From Cellulomonas sp. WB94 (GTDB taxonomy: Bacteria > Actinomycetota > Actinomycetes > Actinomycetales > Cellulomonadaceae): a DNA stretch of 64,000 bases. The notes under the pieces are model-generated. The model saw only the letters and a program-made list of their open reading frames with translations. It was not told where the DNA came from and made no database searches. Below are positions 36,852 to 46,350 of the stretch, piece by piece. How positions within the stretch are numbered: the first letter of the stretch is position 1; every line of letters begins with the position of its first letter. The stretch is from assembly GCF_003115775.1 (NCBI RefSeq), contig NZ_QEES01000002.1, positions 1,178,001 to 1,242,000 on the forward strand, written 5' to 3'. A program made the translations under genes and the position numbers.

Positions 36852-37676
36852 CTACCCAGCGGGCAGCCCCGCGGCGGTCGAGCCGTGCCCGGCCGTCCCG
36901 TGGCCCGACGCGTCCGCGTGGCGGGCGATCCACGCGTGCATCGCGATCGCGGCGGCCGCGCCCGCGTTGATCGAACGGGTCGAGCCGAACTGGGCGATGT
37001 GCAGCACGTCGACCACCCCCGCGCGCGCCTCGTCCGACAGGCCGACGCTCTCCTGACCGAACAGCAGCACGCAGCCGCGCGGCAGCGGGTACCCCTCGAG
37101 CGGGACCGACCCGGGCAGGTTGTCGATGCCGAGCACGGGCAGCGGGTCGCCGGCCGGACCCGCGGTGCGCGCCCACGTGAGCAGGTCCTCGACGGTCGGG
37201 TGGTAGCGGACGTGCTGGTACCGGTCGGTGACCATGGCGCCGCGACGGTTCCAGCGCCGTCGCCCGACGATGTGGACCTCGGCCGCAGCGAACGCGTTCG
37301 CGGTCCGCACGACGGACCCGATGTTCATGTCGTGCGCCCAGTTCTCGATCGCCACGTGGAACGGGTGGCGGCGGGTGTCGAGGTCCGCGACGACCGCGTC
37401 GAGCGTCCAGTACCGGTAGCGGTCGACGACGTTGCGGCGGTCGCCGTGCGCGAGCAGGTCCGGGTCGTAGCGCGGTGCGCCGTCGGGCCCGGCGAGGTCC
37501 GGCCACGCGCTCGGGCCTCCGGGCCACGGGCCGACGCCGACCTCGCCCTCGACGACGGCACTCTCGACGACGGCTCCCCCGGCGACGGCACCGTCCTCGA
37601 CGCTCCCGACGACCGCGCTCGCGAGATCCCCGGTCGGGGCGTCGCCGGTCACGTCGTGCCGGCCCACCGCGGTCAC
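36852..37676 (-). CDS. TrmH/SpoU-family RNA 2'-O-methyltransferase
   Basis: 274 residues from GTG 37674-37676 in a GTGA overlap with the purT stop. The N-terminal ~75 residues are an Asp/Gly/Val-rich variable lead. The SPOUT fold follows: [49 protein letters not shown], and [26 protein letters not shown], the three SpoU motifs with the knot. Target could be tRNA or rRNA ribose; not assignable. Co-translated with purT. Confidence 0.88.
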   Translation of the reverse strand: MTAVGRHDVTGDAPTGDLASAVVGSVEDGAVAGGAVVESAVVEGEVGVGPWPGGPSAWPDLAGPDGAPRYDPDLLAHGDRRNVVDRYRYWTLDAVVADLDTRRHPFHVAIENWAHDMNIGSVVRTANAFAAAEVHIVGRRRWNRRGAMVTDRYQHVRYHPTVEDLLTWARTAGPAGDPLPVLGIDNLPGSVPLEGYPLPRGCVLLFGQESVGLSDEARAGVVDVLHIAQFGSTRSINAGAAAAIAMHAWIARHADASGHGTAGHGSTAAGLPAG

Positions 37677-38935
37677 GTGAGCTCGACCCGCAGAGCCGCC
37701 GCGCTCGACCGCGCACGCTCCCGCGCCTCCTCGACGTCCGCGCCGCGAGCGAGCGTCACGGCGACCCGGCGTCGGCCCGCGACGGACGGCTTGCCGAACA
37801 GGCGCACCTGCGCGGTCGGCACCGCGAGCGCGACGTCGACACCGGAGAACACCGGCACGCCCGTGCCCTCGGCGAGCACCGCGCACGATGCCGCCGCACC
37901 TTGCCCGTCGACAGCACCCTGCCCGTCCCCCGCACCGAGCCGCAGGACGTCGCCCGCGGGCAGCCCGAGCACCGCGCGTGCGTGCAGCGCGAACTCCGAC
38001 AGATCCTGCGACACGAGCGTGACCAGCCCGGTGTCGTGCGGCCGGGGCGACACCTCGGAGAACAGCACGCGGTCGCCGACGACGAACAGCTCGACGCCGA
38101 ACACGCCCCACCCGCCGAGCGCGCCGGTCACGGTCGCGGCGACGCGCTGGGCCTCGACGAGGGTTGCCGGTGCGAGCGCGGCGGGCTGCCAGGACTCGCG
38201 GTAGTCGCCGTCGACCTGCACGTGCCCGATCGGGTCGCAGAACGTCGTCCCGCCGACGTGCCGGACGGTCAGCAGGGTGATCTCGGAGTCGAACGCGACG
38301 AACCCCTCGACGATGACGCGCGCCGGGGGGCCGTCCGCCGAGCCTGTGGCGCGGCCACCGTGCTGCGCGTGCTCCCACGCGGTCTCGACGTCGTCGGCCG
38401 TCCGCACGACCGACTGCCCCTTGCCCGACGACGACATGACCGGCTTGACCACGACGGGCAGCCCGAGCTCACCGACCGCGGTCCGTAGGTCCTCGAGCGA
38501 GCCGACGAACCGGTACGGCGACGTGGGCAGCCCGAGCTCCTCGGCGGCGAGCCGGCGGATGCCCTCGCGGTCCATCGTCAGCACCGTCGCGCGGGCGGTC
38601 GGCACCACGCGGACGCCGTCGGCCTCCGCCTCGGCGAGCACGTGGGTCGCGATCGCCTCGATCTCGGGGACGACGACGTGGGGGCGCTCGGCGGCGAGCA
38701 GTGCCCGCAGCGCGTCGGGGTCGAGCATGTCGAGCACGTGCGAGCGGTGCGCGACCTGCATCGCCGGGGCGTCGGGGTACCGGTCGGCCGCGACGACCTC
38801 GACCCCGAGGCGCTGCAGCTCGATCGCGACCTCCTTGCCGAGCTCACCTGCCCCGAGCAGCAGGACGCGGGTCGCACCCGGGGTCAGCGGGGTGCCGAGG
38901 GTGCCCGGCGTGACGGGCGGCAGGGAGGAGGTCAT
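37673..38935 (-). CDS. purT: Formate-dependent phosphoribosylglycinamide formyltransferase
   Basis: ATP-grasp enzyme that formylates GAR with free formate and ATP, an alternative to PurN. 420 residues from ATG 38933-38935. Motifs: [100 protein letters not shown]. The C-terminal section contains a [11 protein letters not shown] run between SAD-like strands. PurT is patchy in actinobacteria. The stop overlaps the methyltransferase start. Confidence 0.95.
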   Translation of the reverse strand: MTSSLPPVTPGTLGTPLTPGATRVLLLGAGELGKEVAIELQRLGVEVVAADRYPDAPAMQVAHRSHVLDMLDPDALRALLAAERPHVVVPEIEAIATHVLAEAEADGVRVVPTARATVLTMDREGIRRLAAEELGLPTSPYRFVGSLEDLRTAVGELGLPVVVKPVMSSSGKGQSVVRTADDVETAWEHAQHGGRATGSADGPPARVIVEGFVAFDSEITLLTVRHVGGTTFCDPIGHVQVDGDYRESWQPAALAPATLVEAQRVAATVTGALGGWGVFGVELFVVGDRVLFSEVSPRPHDTGLVTLVSQDLSEFALHARAVLGLPAGDVLRLGAGDGQGAVDGQGAAASCAVLAEGTGVPVFSGVDVALAVPTAQVRLFGKPSVAGRRRVAVTLARGADVEEARERARSSAAALRVELT

Positions 38936-39027
38936 GCGGGCGATTCTCCCAGCCGCCGGGCGCAGGCGTGCGAGGTCTTCACGTGCCCCGTCGTATCGCG
39001 ACACAACCGCACCCGTAGGCTGGTCGG

Positions 39028-39747
39028 GTGCTCGCACTGACCGCCCTCACCGCTGCCGTCTCCGGCTCCGGTCACCTGGCGACCCTCGGACCCAGCTTCC
39101 TCAACCCCGACCACCTGATCCAGTCGTTCGGCGCCTACGCGCTCATCGGCGTCGTCATCGTGGTCTTCATCGAGACGGGACTGCTGTTCCCGCTGCTCCC
39201 GGGCGACTCCCTCCTGTTCACCGCGGGCGCCCTGGTCGCGCAGGACGTGCTGCAGTTCCCGTTGTGGCTGCTCTGCCTGCTGCTGTTCCTCGCGGCGTTC
39301 GGCGGGGACCAGTGCGCGTACTGGATCGGCCGCAAGCTCGGCCCGAAGGTGTTCGACCGGCCCGACTCGAAGATCTTCAAGCGCAGCCACATCGACGAGA
39401 CGAACGCCTACTTCGAGCGGTACGGCGGCCGGACGATCATCGTCGCGAGGTTCATCCCGTTCGTGCGGACGTACGCGCCGGTGGCCGCGGGCGTCGGGCG
39501 CATGTCGTACCGGCACTACGTCTCGTTCGACCTGGTCGGCGCGCTGCTCTGGGGTGTCGGCGTGACGCTGCTCGGCTACGCGCTCGGCAACGTCCCCTTC
39601 ATCAAGGCGAACATCGAGTTCCTCCTCATCGCCGTGGTCCTGGTCTCGGTCGCCCCCATCGGGCTCAAGCTCGCCCGCTCGTGGCTCGCCGCACGTCGCG
39701 CCCCCGCGGCCGTGCTCGCCGACGAGACGGCCGACGAGGCAGTCTGA
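39028..39747 (+). CDS. DedA-family membrane protein
   Basis: 239 residues, start GTG 39028. It has the DedA/VTT domain with [42 protein letters not shown] (GGxxGYxxGR-like), [39 protein letters not shown] with the conserved Arg pair, and further membrane spans. Family members act as lipid flippases or affect membrane energetics. C-terminus is cytoplasmic and acidic. It is followed at 59 bp by the HAD phosphatase and is probably part of the same operon. Confidence 0.9.
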   Translation: MLALTALTAAVSGSGHLATLGPSFLNPDHLIQSFGAYALIGVVIVVFIETGLLFPLLPGDSLLFTAGALVAQDVLQFPLWLLCLLLFLAAFGGDQCAYWIGRKLGPKVFDRPDSKIFKRSHIDETNAYFERYGGRTIIVARFIPFVRTYAPVAAGVGRMSYRHYVSFDLVGALLWGVGVTLLGYALGNVPFIKANIEFLLIAVVLVSVAPIGLKLARSWLAARRAPAAVLADETADEAV

Positions 39748-39806
39748 CCGCTCCGGTCTCGACCGAGCCGTCCCACCGACCCGCACCACCGAGCCGCGAG
39801 GAAGTC

Positions 39807-40580
39807 ATGACCCGCGAGATCCGCAGCTGGCTGACAGACATGGACGGCGTCCTCGTCCACGAGGGCACGGCGCTGCCCGGTGCCGCCGACTTCGTGCGCG
39901 CGCTGCGCGACGCCGGTCGACCGTTCCTCGTCCTGACGAACAACTCGATCTTCACGCCGCGTGACCTGCACGCGCGCCTCGCGTCGTCGGGTCTCGACGT
40001 GCCCGAGGACGCGATCTGGACCTCGGCGCTCGCCACCGCGCAGTTCCTCGACGACCAGGTCCCGGGCGGCAGCGCCTACACGATCGGCGAGGCCGGCCTG
40101 ACGACCGCGCTGTGGGAGGTCGGCTACACGCTGACCGACACGGACCCGGACTACGTCGTGCTCGGCGAGACCCGCACGTACTCGTTCGAGGCCATCACGA
40201 AGGCGATCCGGCTCATCAAGGGCGGCGCGCGCTTCATCGCGACGAACCCCGACGTGACCGGCCCGAGCGCCGAGGGTGACCTCCCCGCAACGGGTGCGGT
40301 CGCCGCGATGATCACCGCCGCGACGGGTCGCAAGCCCTACTTCGTCGGCAAGCCGAACCCCATGATGTTCCGCTCGGCCCTCAACCGGATCGACGCGCAC
40401 TCCGAGACGACGGCCATGGTCGGCGACCGGATGGACACGGACATCGTGGCCGGGATCGAGGCCGGCCTGCAGACCTTCCTCGTGCTCACCGGCTCCACGC
40501 GGGCCGCCGACATCGAGCGCTTCCCGTTCCGGCCGAGCCACGTCGTCGACTCGATCGCGGACCTCGTCTCCTGCGTGTGA
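39807..40580 (+). CDS. HAD-IIA family phosphatase (NagD-like)
   Basis: 257 residues from ATG 39807, with GAGGAAG upstream. Motif I is WLTDMDGVLVHEG (nucleophile Asp), motif II VLTNNSIF, cap domain with VVLGETRTYSFEAITKAIRLI, GARFIATNPD, and motifs III/IV KPNPMMFRSAL and MVGDRMDTDIVAG. Substrates in this family include nucleotides and phosphosugars such as UMP or glycerol phosphate. The 3' end overlaps the YwiC-like gene by 4 bp, so they are co-translated. Confidence 0.92.
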   Translation: MTREIRSWLTDMDGVLVHEGTALPGAADFVRALRDAGRPFLVLTNNSIFTPRDLHARLASSGLDVPEDAIWTSALATAQFLDDQVPGGSAYTIGEAGLTTALWEVGYTLTDTDPDYVVLGETRTYSFEAITKAIRLIKGGARFIATNPDVTGPSAEGDLPATGAVAAMITAATGRKPYFVGKPNPMMFRSALNRIDAHSETTAMVGDRMDTDIVAGIEAGLQTFLVLTGSTRAADIERFPFRPSHVVDSIADLVSCV

Positions 40581-41374
40581 CCGACCCCGCAACGGGCACC
40601 GGGCGCACCCCGACCCGTCGGCGGCGCGGACCGGGCTGGGTCCCGAACCAGCACGGGGCGTGGGCGATGCTCGTCCTGCCCGTCGTCGTGGGCGCCCTGC
40701 GGGCCGGCCCCACGTGGCGTCACCTGCTGCTGGCAGCCGCCTGGCTCGCGGCGTACCTCGCGTTCTTCGCGACCGGGCTGTGGCTGCGGTCCGGTCGCAA
40801 AGCCCGCTACTGGCCCCCCGTACGCGCGTACGCGCTGGTCACGGCCGCGCTCGGGCTCGCTCTGCTGGCGAGCCGCCCGGCGCTCGTCACCTGGGGCGTC
40901 GTGTACGCGCCGCTCCTCGCGGTCAGCCTGTGGCACTCCGTCCGGCGCACGGACCGGTCGCTCGTCAACGACGCGGTGACGATCGTCGCGGCGAGCGTGA
41001 TGGTCGCCGTCGCGGCCGGCCTGGGACCGGCGGCGCCCGGCGGGTGGACGTGGCTGCCCGGCGCGACGGACGGTGCGACCTGGGCCGTCACGGGGCTGGT
41101 GCTCGCGTACTTCTTCGGCACCGCGCTGTACGTCAAGACGATGATCCGTGACCGCGGCGACCGGCGCCGGTACGTCCAGTCCGTCGCTTACCACGCGCTC
41201 GTCTGCGTACCGGCGTTCGGGTGGAGCCCCTGGGCGGGCGTGCTGTTCCTCGCGCTCGCTGTGCGGGCCGCCGTCGTCCCCCGGCTCTGGCCGCACACCT
41301 CGCCGCGCACGGTCGGGCTCGGCGAGGTCGCCGCGTCCGTGGCCCTCGCGGTGGTCCTCGTCGCGGCCGGCTGA
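40577..41374 (+). CDS. YwiC-like membrane protein
   Basis: 265 residues, start GTG 40577 in a 4-bp overlap with the phosphatase stop. The conserved N-terminal WVPNQHGAWAMLVLPVVVG motif and about seven to eight hydrophobic spans define the YwiC-like family. VLAYFFGTALYVKTMIRDRGDRRRY is the other conserved part. Function is unknown. It ends the DedA-phosphatase-YwiC operon; 17-bp tandem repeats follow. Confidence 0.88.
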   Translation: MTDPATGTGRTPTRRRRGPGWVPNQHGAWAMLVLPVVVGALRAGPTWRHLLLAAAWLAAYLAFFATGLWLRSGRKARYWPPVRAYALVTAALGLALLASRPALVTWGVVYAPLLAVSLWHSVRRTDRSLVNDAVTIVAASVMVAVAAGLGPAAPGGWTWLPGATDGATWAVTGLVLAYFFGTALYVKTMIRDRGDRRRYVQSVAYHALVCVPAFGWSPWAGVLFLALAVRAAVVPRLWPHTSPRTVGLGEVAASVALAVVLVAAG

Positions 41375-41395
41375 ACCCAGCCGTACTCTGGCCGG

Positions 41396-41473
41396 GCTCA
41401 GACGGGCAGCGCGCTCAGACGGGCAACGGGCTCAGACAGGCAGCACGCTCAGCCGGGCAGCGGGCTCAGACGG
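41396..41473. repeat. 17-bp tandem repeats between ywiC-like and lemA-like genes
   Basis: Four full units with consensus GCTCAGACGGGCAGCGC, at 41396, 41413, 41430 and 41447, plus a 10-bp partial unit that runs into the lemA-like stop codon. Units differ by one to three bases. It lies between convergent genes. Possible slippage product. Confidence 0.88.
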
Positions 41474-42074
41474 TCGGTGCGCCCGGTGCCGGGGCGTCGC
41501 CCGCGCCGAAGCTGACCTGGGGCGCCGCACGCACCGCGGGGTCCTCGGTCTCGAAGTACTCGGCGCGCACGAAGCCGAACGCCCCCGCGATGAGGTTCGA
41601 CGGGAACGACTCGACCTTTGTGTTGAGCGTGCGCACGTTGGCGTTGTAGAACCGACGACCCGCGGCGATGCGGTCCTCGGTGTTGGTGAGCTCGGCCTGC
41701 AGCTGCTGGAAGTTCTCGCTCGCGCGCAGCACCGGGTACGCCTCGGCGACGGCGAACAGCCGCCCGAGGGCCTGCGTGAGCACGTTCTCGGAGGCGGCCT
41801 GCTGCGCCGGGGACTGCCCGGCACCCGAGGCGGCGGCGCGCGCCCGGCTGACGTCGTCGAACACGCCGCGCTCGTGCGCCGCGTAGCCCTTGACGGTCTC
41901 GACGAGGTTCGGGATGAGGTCGTGACGTCGGTTGAGCTCGACGTCGATCTGCCGCCAGGCCTCCTGCACGAGGTTGCGCAGGCGGACGAAGCCGTTGTAC
42001 GTGGCGACGGCCCAGATCAGGACGATGACGATGATCGCCACGACGACGAGCAGTGCGATGGTGATGCCGGTCAC
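41466..42074 (-). CDS. LemA-family membrane protein
   Basis: 202 residues from GTG 42072-42074, which overlaps the stop of the upstream gene. N-terminal single membrane span (ITIALLVVVAIIVIVLIWAVATYN), then the LemA domain: LVQEAWRQIDVELNRRHDLIPNLVETVKGYAAHE, VLTQALGRLFAVAEAYPVLRASENFQQLQAEL and NTEDRIAAGRRFYNANVRTLNTKVESFPSNLIAG. These are textbook LemA motifs. Role is not settled; members are membrane-anchored helical bundles. The C-terminus is Ala/Pro/Gly-rich. The last codons lie in the 17-bp repeats. Confidence 0.93.
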   Translation of the reverse strand: MTGITIALLVVVAIIVIVLIWAVATYNGFVRLRNLVQEAWRQIDVELNRRHDLIPNLVETVKGYAAHERGVFDDVSRARAAASGAGQSPAQQAASENVLTQALGRLFAVAEAYPVLRASENFQQLQAELTNTEDRIAAGRRFYNANVRTLNTKVESFPSNLIAGAFGFVRAEYFETEDPAVRAAPQVSFGAGDAPAPGAPTV

Positions 42075-42787
42075 GAGTTCCCCCGGGTGGTCTGGTCGGT
42101 CATCGGATCGTAGCCGTGGTCCATCCACACGTGTCGAGGAATCGCGTGGGCGATGGCCACCAGCACCCCGAGCCGCCGGGCCAGGGTGTCTGTGTCGGTC
42201 GCGCCGTACGCCCACGACAGGATCGAGGTCCCCTCGATGCGCACGCACTCACCGGTCGCGTCGCCGCGCAGGAGACGCTCCATCAGGCGCGGGTTGACGA
42301 TCGCGTGCGCGACCGCGAGGTCCCGGCTCTCGACGCGCCACGCGCGGTTGAAGTCGTCGGACTCGAACTGGATGTCCTGGCCGCCGACGACCTTCGCGAG
42401 CTTCGCGCCGAGCCCGTCGGGCGTCAGCTCGACCGTCGGCAGGTAGGCGGGCAGGTCGAGCGCGACGACGTGGCGGACGTTGGTCGTCCTGTTCTTGCCC
42501 GATCCGGTGGTCCAGCGGTAGGTGAACGACGTCGCGGGGATCCCCTGGAAGTGCCCGCGCAGCACCTCGGTCGCCCGCCGCGCGTCACCCTGCCCGAACG
42601 GCTGACCCGTCCACCGTCGGGTGAGCGAGGCGTCGCTGCCGTCGAACCGCCAGCCGGTCGTGGCCGCCCAGGCCGTGAGCCGCTCGGTCCGCTTGGTCTG
42701 GAGCCACCACGAGCCGACGAGCCCGAGCGGTATGCCGATGACGAGGAGGACCAGCCAGAGCGACTGGAACAGGTCGAAGCCGCCCAC
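42071..42787 (-). CDS. Membrane-anchored protein coupled to lemA, unknown
   Basis: 238 residues. One N-terminal membrane span (SLWLVLLVIGIPLGLVGSWWL) followed by RTERLTAWAATTGWRFDG, then a soluble domain with TSFTYRWTTGSGKNRTTNVRHVVALDLPAYLPTVELTP, FNRAWRVESRDLAVAHAIVNPRLMERL and ILSWAYGATD. Overlaps the lemA-like gene by 4 bp, and LemA genes elsewhere often pair with DUF3137-type membrane proteins; this could be one, but the similarity is only general. The gene starts 11 bp after pyrE. Confidence 0.65.
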   Translation of the reverse strand: MGGFDLFQSLWLVLLVIGIPLGLVGSWWLQTKRTERLTAWAATTGWRFDGSDASLTRRWTGQPFGQGDARRATEVLRGHFQGIPATSFTYRWTTGSGKNRTTNVRHVVALDLPAYLPTVELTPDGLGAKLAKVVGGQDIQFESDDFNRAWRVESRDLAVAHAIVNPRLMERLLRGDATGECVRIEGTSILSWAYGATDTDTLARRLGVLVAIAHAIPRHVWMDHGYDPMTDQTTRGNS

Positions 42788-42798
42788 CGCGCCGGCGC

Positions 42799-43392
42799 TC
42801 AGGCCAGGCCGAGGTCGGCCAGGTCGAACAGGAAGTGGTACGGCACGCCGAGCGCCTCGATCTTCTCGCGCGCGCCGGTCGACCGGTCGACGATCACCGC
42901 GACGCCCATGACCTCGGCGCCCGCCGCGCGCGCAGCCTCGACCGCGGCGATGGGTGACGCACCGGTCGTCGAGGTGTCCTCGAGCACCACGACCCGCCGG
43001 CCCGCGATGTCCGGGCCCTCGATGCGGCGCTGCATGCCGTGCGCCTTGGCCTCCTTGCGGACGACGAACGCGTCCAGGTCCTGGCCGCGCGACGCCGCAG
43101 CGTGCAGGAGGGCTGTCGCGACGGGGTCGGCGCCGAGCGTCAGGCCGCCGACGGCGTCGATCTCGGCGGTGCCGAGGCCGACCTCCTCGAGCAGGTCGAG
43201 CAGCACGTGCCCGACGAGCGGGGCCGCGCGGTGGTGCAGCGTGATGCGGCGCAGGTCCACGTAGTAGTCGGCCTCGCGCCCCGAGGACAGCGTGACCTTG
43301 CCGCGCACCACGGCCAGCTCGGTGATGAGGTCGCGCAGCTGCTCGCGCGGCGTCGGAGACAGCTCGGCGCCGTGGGACGTCTCGGGGGTCAC
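42799..43392 (-). CDS. pyrE: Orotate phosphoribosyltransferase
   Basis: Transfers ribose 5-phosphate from PRPP to orotate in pyrimidine synthesis. 197 residues from GTG 43390-43392 in a GTGA overlap with the SDR stop; the longer open frame upstream is not family-like. Motifs: GKVTLSSGREADYYVDLRRI, GGLTLGADPVATALL, FVVRKEAKAHGMQRRIEGP and the PRPP loop RVVVLEDTSTTGASPI. Normal length for PyrE. It is co-translated with the SDR gene and followed closely by the LemA pair. Confidence 0.95.
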   Translation of the reverse strand: MTPETSHGAELSPTPREQLRDLITELAVVRGKVTLSSGREADYYVDLRRITLHHRAAPLVGHVLLDLLEEVGLGTAEIDAVGGLTLGADPVATALLHAAASRGQDLDAFVVRKEAKAHGMQRRIEGPDIAGRRVVVLEDTSTTGASPIAAVEAARAAGAEVMGVAVIVDRSTGAREKIEALGVPYHFLFDLADLGLA

Positions 43393-44180
43393 AACGACTC
43401 GCTCTCGCTCGCGGCGGTGGTCAGACGGTGGCGGTAGTTCCCGAGGGCCCGGATGGCGAACCGTGGCAGCACGCGCACGACCCCGGCGACCCCCTGGTAG
43501 CGCAGGCTCGGGTTCGACAGGACAGCACCTCGGCGCACGTCGGCCAGCGCGGTCGCGACGACCGCGTCCGCGTCCAGCCACGCGATGTCCGGCAGCGCCG
43601 TCATGTTGATGCCCGCGCGCTCGTGGAACTCGGTGTGGACGAACCCGGGGGTCACTGCGGTGGCCGTGACCCCTGTCCCCTTGAGCTCCACCGCGAGTCC
43701 CTCGGTGAACGTCCGCACCCACGCCTTGTGCGCCGAGTACGTGCCCGACGCGAGCAGAGCGGCGATCGACGACACGTTGAGGATGGCGCCGCGACCCCGC
43801 TCGACCATCGCGCCCGCGGCCGCGTGCGAGAGCACGAGGACGGAGTGGACCATGACCGCGAGCGCCCTCTCCTCGACGTCCAGGTCGCCGCCGACGAACC
43901 GCTGGTTCAGCCCGAGCCCCGCGTTGTTGACGAGCAGACCGACCGGGTGCACGGTCGCGCGCAGCCGCTCCGCGACCCGTTCGACGTCGGCGCGGACAGT
44001 GAGGTCCGCCGGGAGGACCTCGACGTGGACCCCTGCCGCGGCACGGAGCTGGCTCGCGAGGTGCTCGAGGCGGTCGGCGCCGCGGGCCACCAGGACGACG
44101 TCGTGCTTCGCGGTCGCGAGCTGCCAGGCGAACTCCAGGCCGAGGCCCGCGCTCGCGCCGGTGATCAGTGCGGTTCCCAT
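43389..44180 (-). CDS. Short-chain dehydrogenase/reductase
   Basis: 263-residue classical SDR. Cofactor loop ALITGASAGLGLEFAWQLA, VLVARGADRLEHLA, NNAGLGLNQRFVGG (NNAG motif), ILNVSSIAALLASGTYSAHKAWVRTFTEGL with catalytic Ser and Y-x3-K. NADP is the likely cofactor from the RGADR segment. Substrate unknown. The stop overlaps the start of pyrE. Divergent from xth across about 107 bp. Confidence 0.92.
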   Translation of the reverse strand: MGTALITGASAGLGLEFAWQLATAKHDVVLVARGADRLEHLASQLRAAAGVHVEVLPADLTVRADVERVAERLRATVHPVGLLVNNAGLGLNQRFVGGDLDVEERALAVMVHSVLVLSHAAAGAMVERGRGAILNVSSIAALLASGTYSAHKAWVRTFTEGLAVELKGTGVTATAVTPGFVHTEFHERAGINMTALPDIAWLDADAVVATALADVRRGAVLSNPSLRYQGVAGVVRVLPRFAIRALGNYRHRLTTAASESESL

Positions 44181-44287
44181 GCGGCCACCCTACGGATCAG
44201 CCCGCCGCTTGTCAGACCCCGGGCCCGTGTCCGGTCACGATCCGCGCCGACCCGCCCGTGACGGTCCGTCCGGCTAGCCTGACCGTC

Positions 44288-45088
44288 ATGCGCCTCGCGA
44301 CCTGGAACATCAACTCGATCCGCTCCCGCGCCGACCGGGCGCTGGCCTTCCTCGAGCGCTCGGGCACCGACGTGCTCGCGCTGCAGGAGACCAAGTGCAA
44401 GGACGAGCAGTTCCCGCGGGAGGTCTTCGAGGCCGCCGGGTACGAGGTCGCGACGAACGGCCACAGCCAGTGGAACGGGGTCGCGATCATCTCGCGGGTC
44501 GGGATCGAGGACGTCGAGCGGGGCTTCGTCGGCCAGCCCGCCTGGGGTGAGGAGCCCGCCATCGAGGCGCGGGCGCTCGGCGCGACCTGCGGCGGCGTGC
44601 GCGTGTGGAGCCTGTACATCCCGAACGGGCGGGAGATCGACAACCCGCACTACGCCTACAAGCTCGAGTGGCTCGAACGCCTCAAGGAGCAGGCGGCGTC
44701 CTGGCTCACGCCCGGGCCCGACGGCGACCCGTCCGCGCAGATCGCGCTCGTCGGGGACTGGAACATCGCCCCGCTCGACGAGGACGTCTGGGACATCGAG
44801 GTGTTCGCCGGGCGCACCCACGTCACGCCCGCCGAGCGGGCCGCGTTCGCGGCGTTCGCGACCGCCGGGTACACCGAGGTCACCCGCGAGCACATCCCCG
44901 CCCGCACGTTCACGTACTGGGACTACCAGCAGCTCCGGTTCCCGCGGAACGAGGGCATGCGCATCGACTTCACGTACGCGTCGCCGACCCTCGCCGCGCG
45001 CGTGACGGGCGTGACCATCGACCGCAACGAGCGCAAGGGCAAGGGCGCGTCCGACCACGTCCCGGTCATCGTCGACCTCGCCGACTGA
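44288..45088 (+). CDS. xth: Exodeoxyribonuclease III (AP endonuclease)
   Basis: DNA base-excision repair nuclease of 266 residues, start ATG 44288 (MRLATWNINSIRSRADRAL). Motifs: LALQETKCKDEQFP with metal-binding Glu, WSLYIPNGREIDNPHYAYKLEWL, ALVGDWNIAPLDEDVWD with catalytic Asp/Asn, GMRIDFTYASP and KGASDHVPVIVDL with the catalytic His. Intact and typical. It stands alone between the SDR promoter region and the DUF4190 proteins. Confidence 0.95.
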   Translation: MRLATWNINSIRSRADRALAFLERSGTDVLALQETKCKDEQFPREVFEAAGYEVATNGHSQWNGVAIISRVGIEDVERGFVGQPAWGEEPAIEARALGATCGGVRVWSLYIPNGREIDNPHYAYKLEWLERLKEQAASWLTPGPDGDPSAQIALVGDWNIAPLDEDVWDIEVFAGRTHVTPAERAAFAAFATAGYTEVTREHIPARTFTYWDYQQLRFPRNEGMRIDFTYASPTLAARVTGVTIDRNERKGKGASDHVPVIVDLAD

Positions 45089-45198
45089 GCCGCTCGGGTC
45101 GACCGGGCTGCGCGTGGCGCTCGTGCTGCGCGAGGCGATCGGGTGGACCGGTCCGGATCGCCCTCGGCCGACCTGTCCGCTCCGCTAGGTTCGTCGCC

Positions 45199-46350
45199 AT
45201 GAGCACGCCGCCGACCTGGCCTCTCCCCCAGCCCGAGCGCCCGAACCCGTTCGCGCCGCCCGCAGCGCAGCCGGACGGGTCGACCGCCGGGGCGCCGTCG
45301 CCTTACGGGGCCGGGTACGCGCCGCCGACCGGGTACGACGCCGCACCGACGCCGCCGCCGTCGTGGACGCCGGAACCTGTTCCGGCCGACGCACCCGCGC
45401 CGGGCCCGTCGGGCACCGGGTACCCGCAGACGCCCGGCTACCCCCCGGCCGCGCCGGGCTACCCGCCCGCACCCCCCGCCTACGGCTCACCGCAGGCGGG
45501 ATACCCGCAGACCCCTGGCTACCCGCCGGCCGCCCCCGGCTACGGGGCGCCGCAGGGACAGGGCGCGTACGGCTACCCCCAGGCCCAGTCGCAGGTCCCG
45601 TCGTACGGGTACGCGCAGCAGCAGGGCCCCTACGGCTACCCGCAGCCCCAGTGGGGCAACCCCCAGCCTCCGTGGGACGGTCTGGCGATCGCCTCGATGT
45701 CGGTGAGCGGTGCCGGGATCGTCACCATGGGCATCACCGGTCCGGTCGGGATCGGGCTCGGGATCGCGTCGCTCCGCAAGATCCGGCGCACCGGTGCCCG
45801 CGGCCGCGGCCTCGCCTGGGCCGGCATCGCCGTCGGGATCTTGATGACCCTGTTCATCGCCGGGTTCGTCGCGCTCGTCGTCGTGGGGGCCCGCAGCGGC
45901 TGGGAGAGCGAGACGAACTCGTCCAGGACGTCGACGCCCCTCACTGAGCAGTCGCAGGAGCCCGTCGAGTTCCTCGCGTTCGACGAGCGGCTGTGGCCCG
46001 GCGACTGCCTCGAGGTGGTCCCGTCCGCGGACCTCCTCGACGCGGCATTCATCGACTGCGCGGCGCCGCACGCCGCGGAGGTCCTCGCCTATGAGGACTT
46101 CACCCTGGCGCCGTCCTCGGTGGAGCAGGCGACGGCGGTCCAGGCGGACTGCGGCGACATCGCCGTCTCGGTCGCGGGTGGAGCCCTGATGTCCGAGGTT
46201 GCAGGCTCCGTCGTGTGGGCACCGTCGGACGTCGACTGGACGAACGGCGTGCGGTCGGGCTACTGCCTGCTCGTGAGCAGCCCGGGCGGCCTGACCGGCT
46301 CGGCTCTCGACGGGACGCTGGCCGGCGAGTCACCGCAGGTGCAGTCCTGA
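45199..46350 (+). CDS. Pro/Gly/Tyr-rich DUF4190 and septum-formation-domain membrane protein
   Basis: 383 residues from ATG 45199. Residues 1-150 are low-complexity, with two copies of GYPQTPGYPPAAPGY and several YGYPQ units. A DUF4190-type segment with two membrane spans follows (~155-235: DGLAIASMSVSGAGIVTMGI ... RGLAWAGIAVGILMTLFIAGFVALVVVG). The outside part matches the Septum_form pattern: LWPGDCLEVV, FIDCAAPHAAEVLAYEDF, RSGYCLLVS with paired cysteines. Such proteins are actinobacterial envelope proteins linked to septation. The stop overlaps the next gene, a shorter paralogue. Confidence 0.82.
   Translation: MSTPPTWPLPQPERPNPFAPPAAQPDGSTAGAPSPYGAGYAPPTGYDAAPTPPPSWTPEPVPADAPAPGPSGTGYPQTPGYPPAAPGYPPAPPAYGSPQAGYPQTPGYPPAAPGYGAPQGQGAYGYPQAQSQVPSYGYAQQQGPYGYPQPQWGNPQPPWDGLAIASMSVSGAGIVTMGITGPVGIGLGIASLRKIRRTGARGRGLAWAGIAVGILMTLFIAGFVALVVVGARSGWESETNSSRTSTPLTEQSQEPVEFLAFDERLWPGDCLEVVPSADLLDAAFIDCAAPHAAEVLAYEDFTLAPSSVEQATAVQADCGDIAVSVAGGALMSEVAGSVVWAPSDVDWTNGVRSGYCLLVSSPGGLTGSALDGTLAGESPQVQS

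Noticed and set aside
37677-38378. Upstream extension of the TrmH methyltransferase frame across purT
   Set aside because: It overlaps the conserved purT coding sequence; the GTGA junction at 37673-37676 gives the real start.
41396-41473. 17-bp repeats considered as a CRISPR array or iteron origin
   Set aside because: Units are contiguous without spacers, and no replication or cas gene is nearby.
43393-43722. 110-codon N-terminal extension of pyrE
   Set aside because: It lies within the SDR gene in another frame; PyrE length is normal without it.
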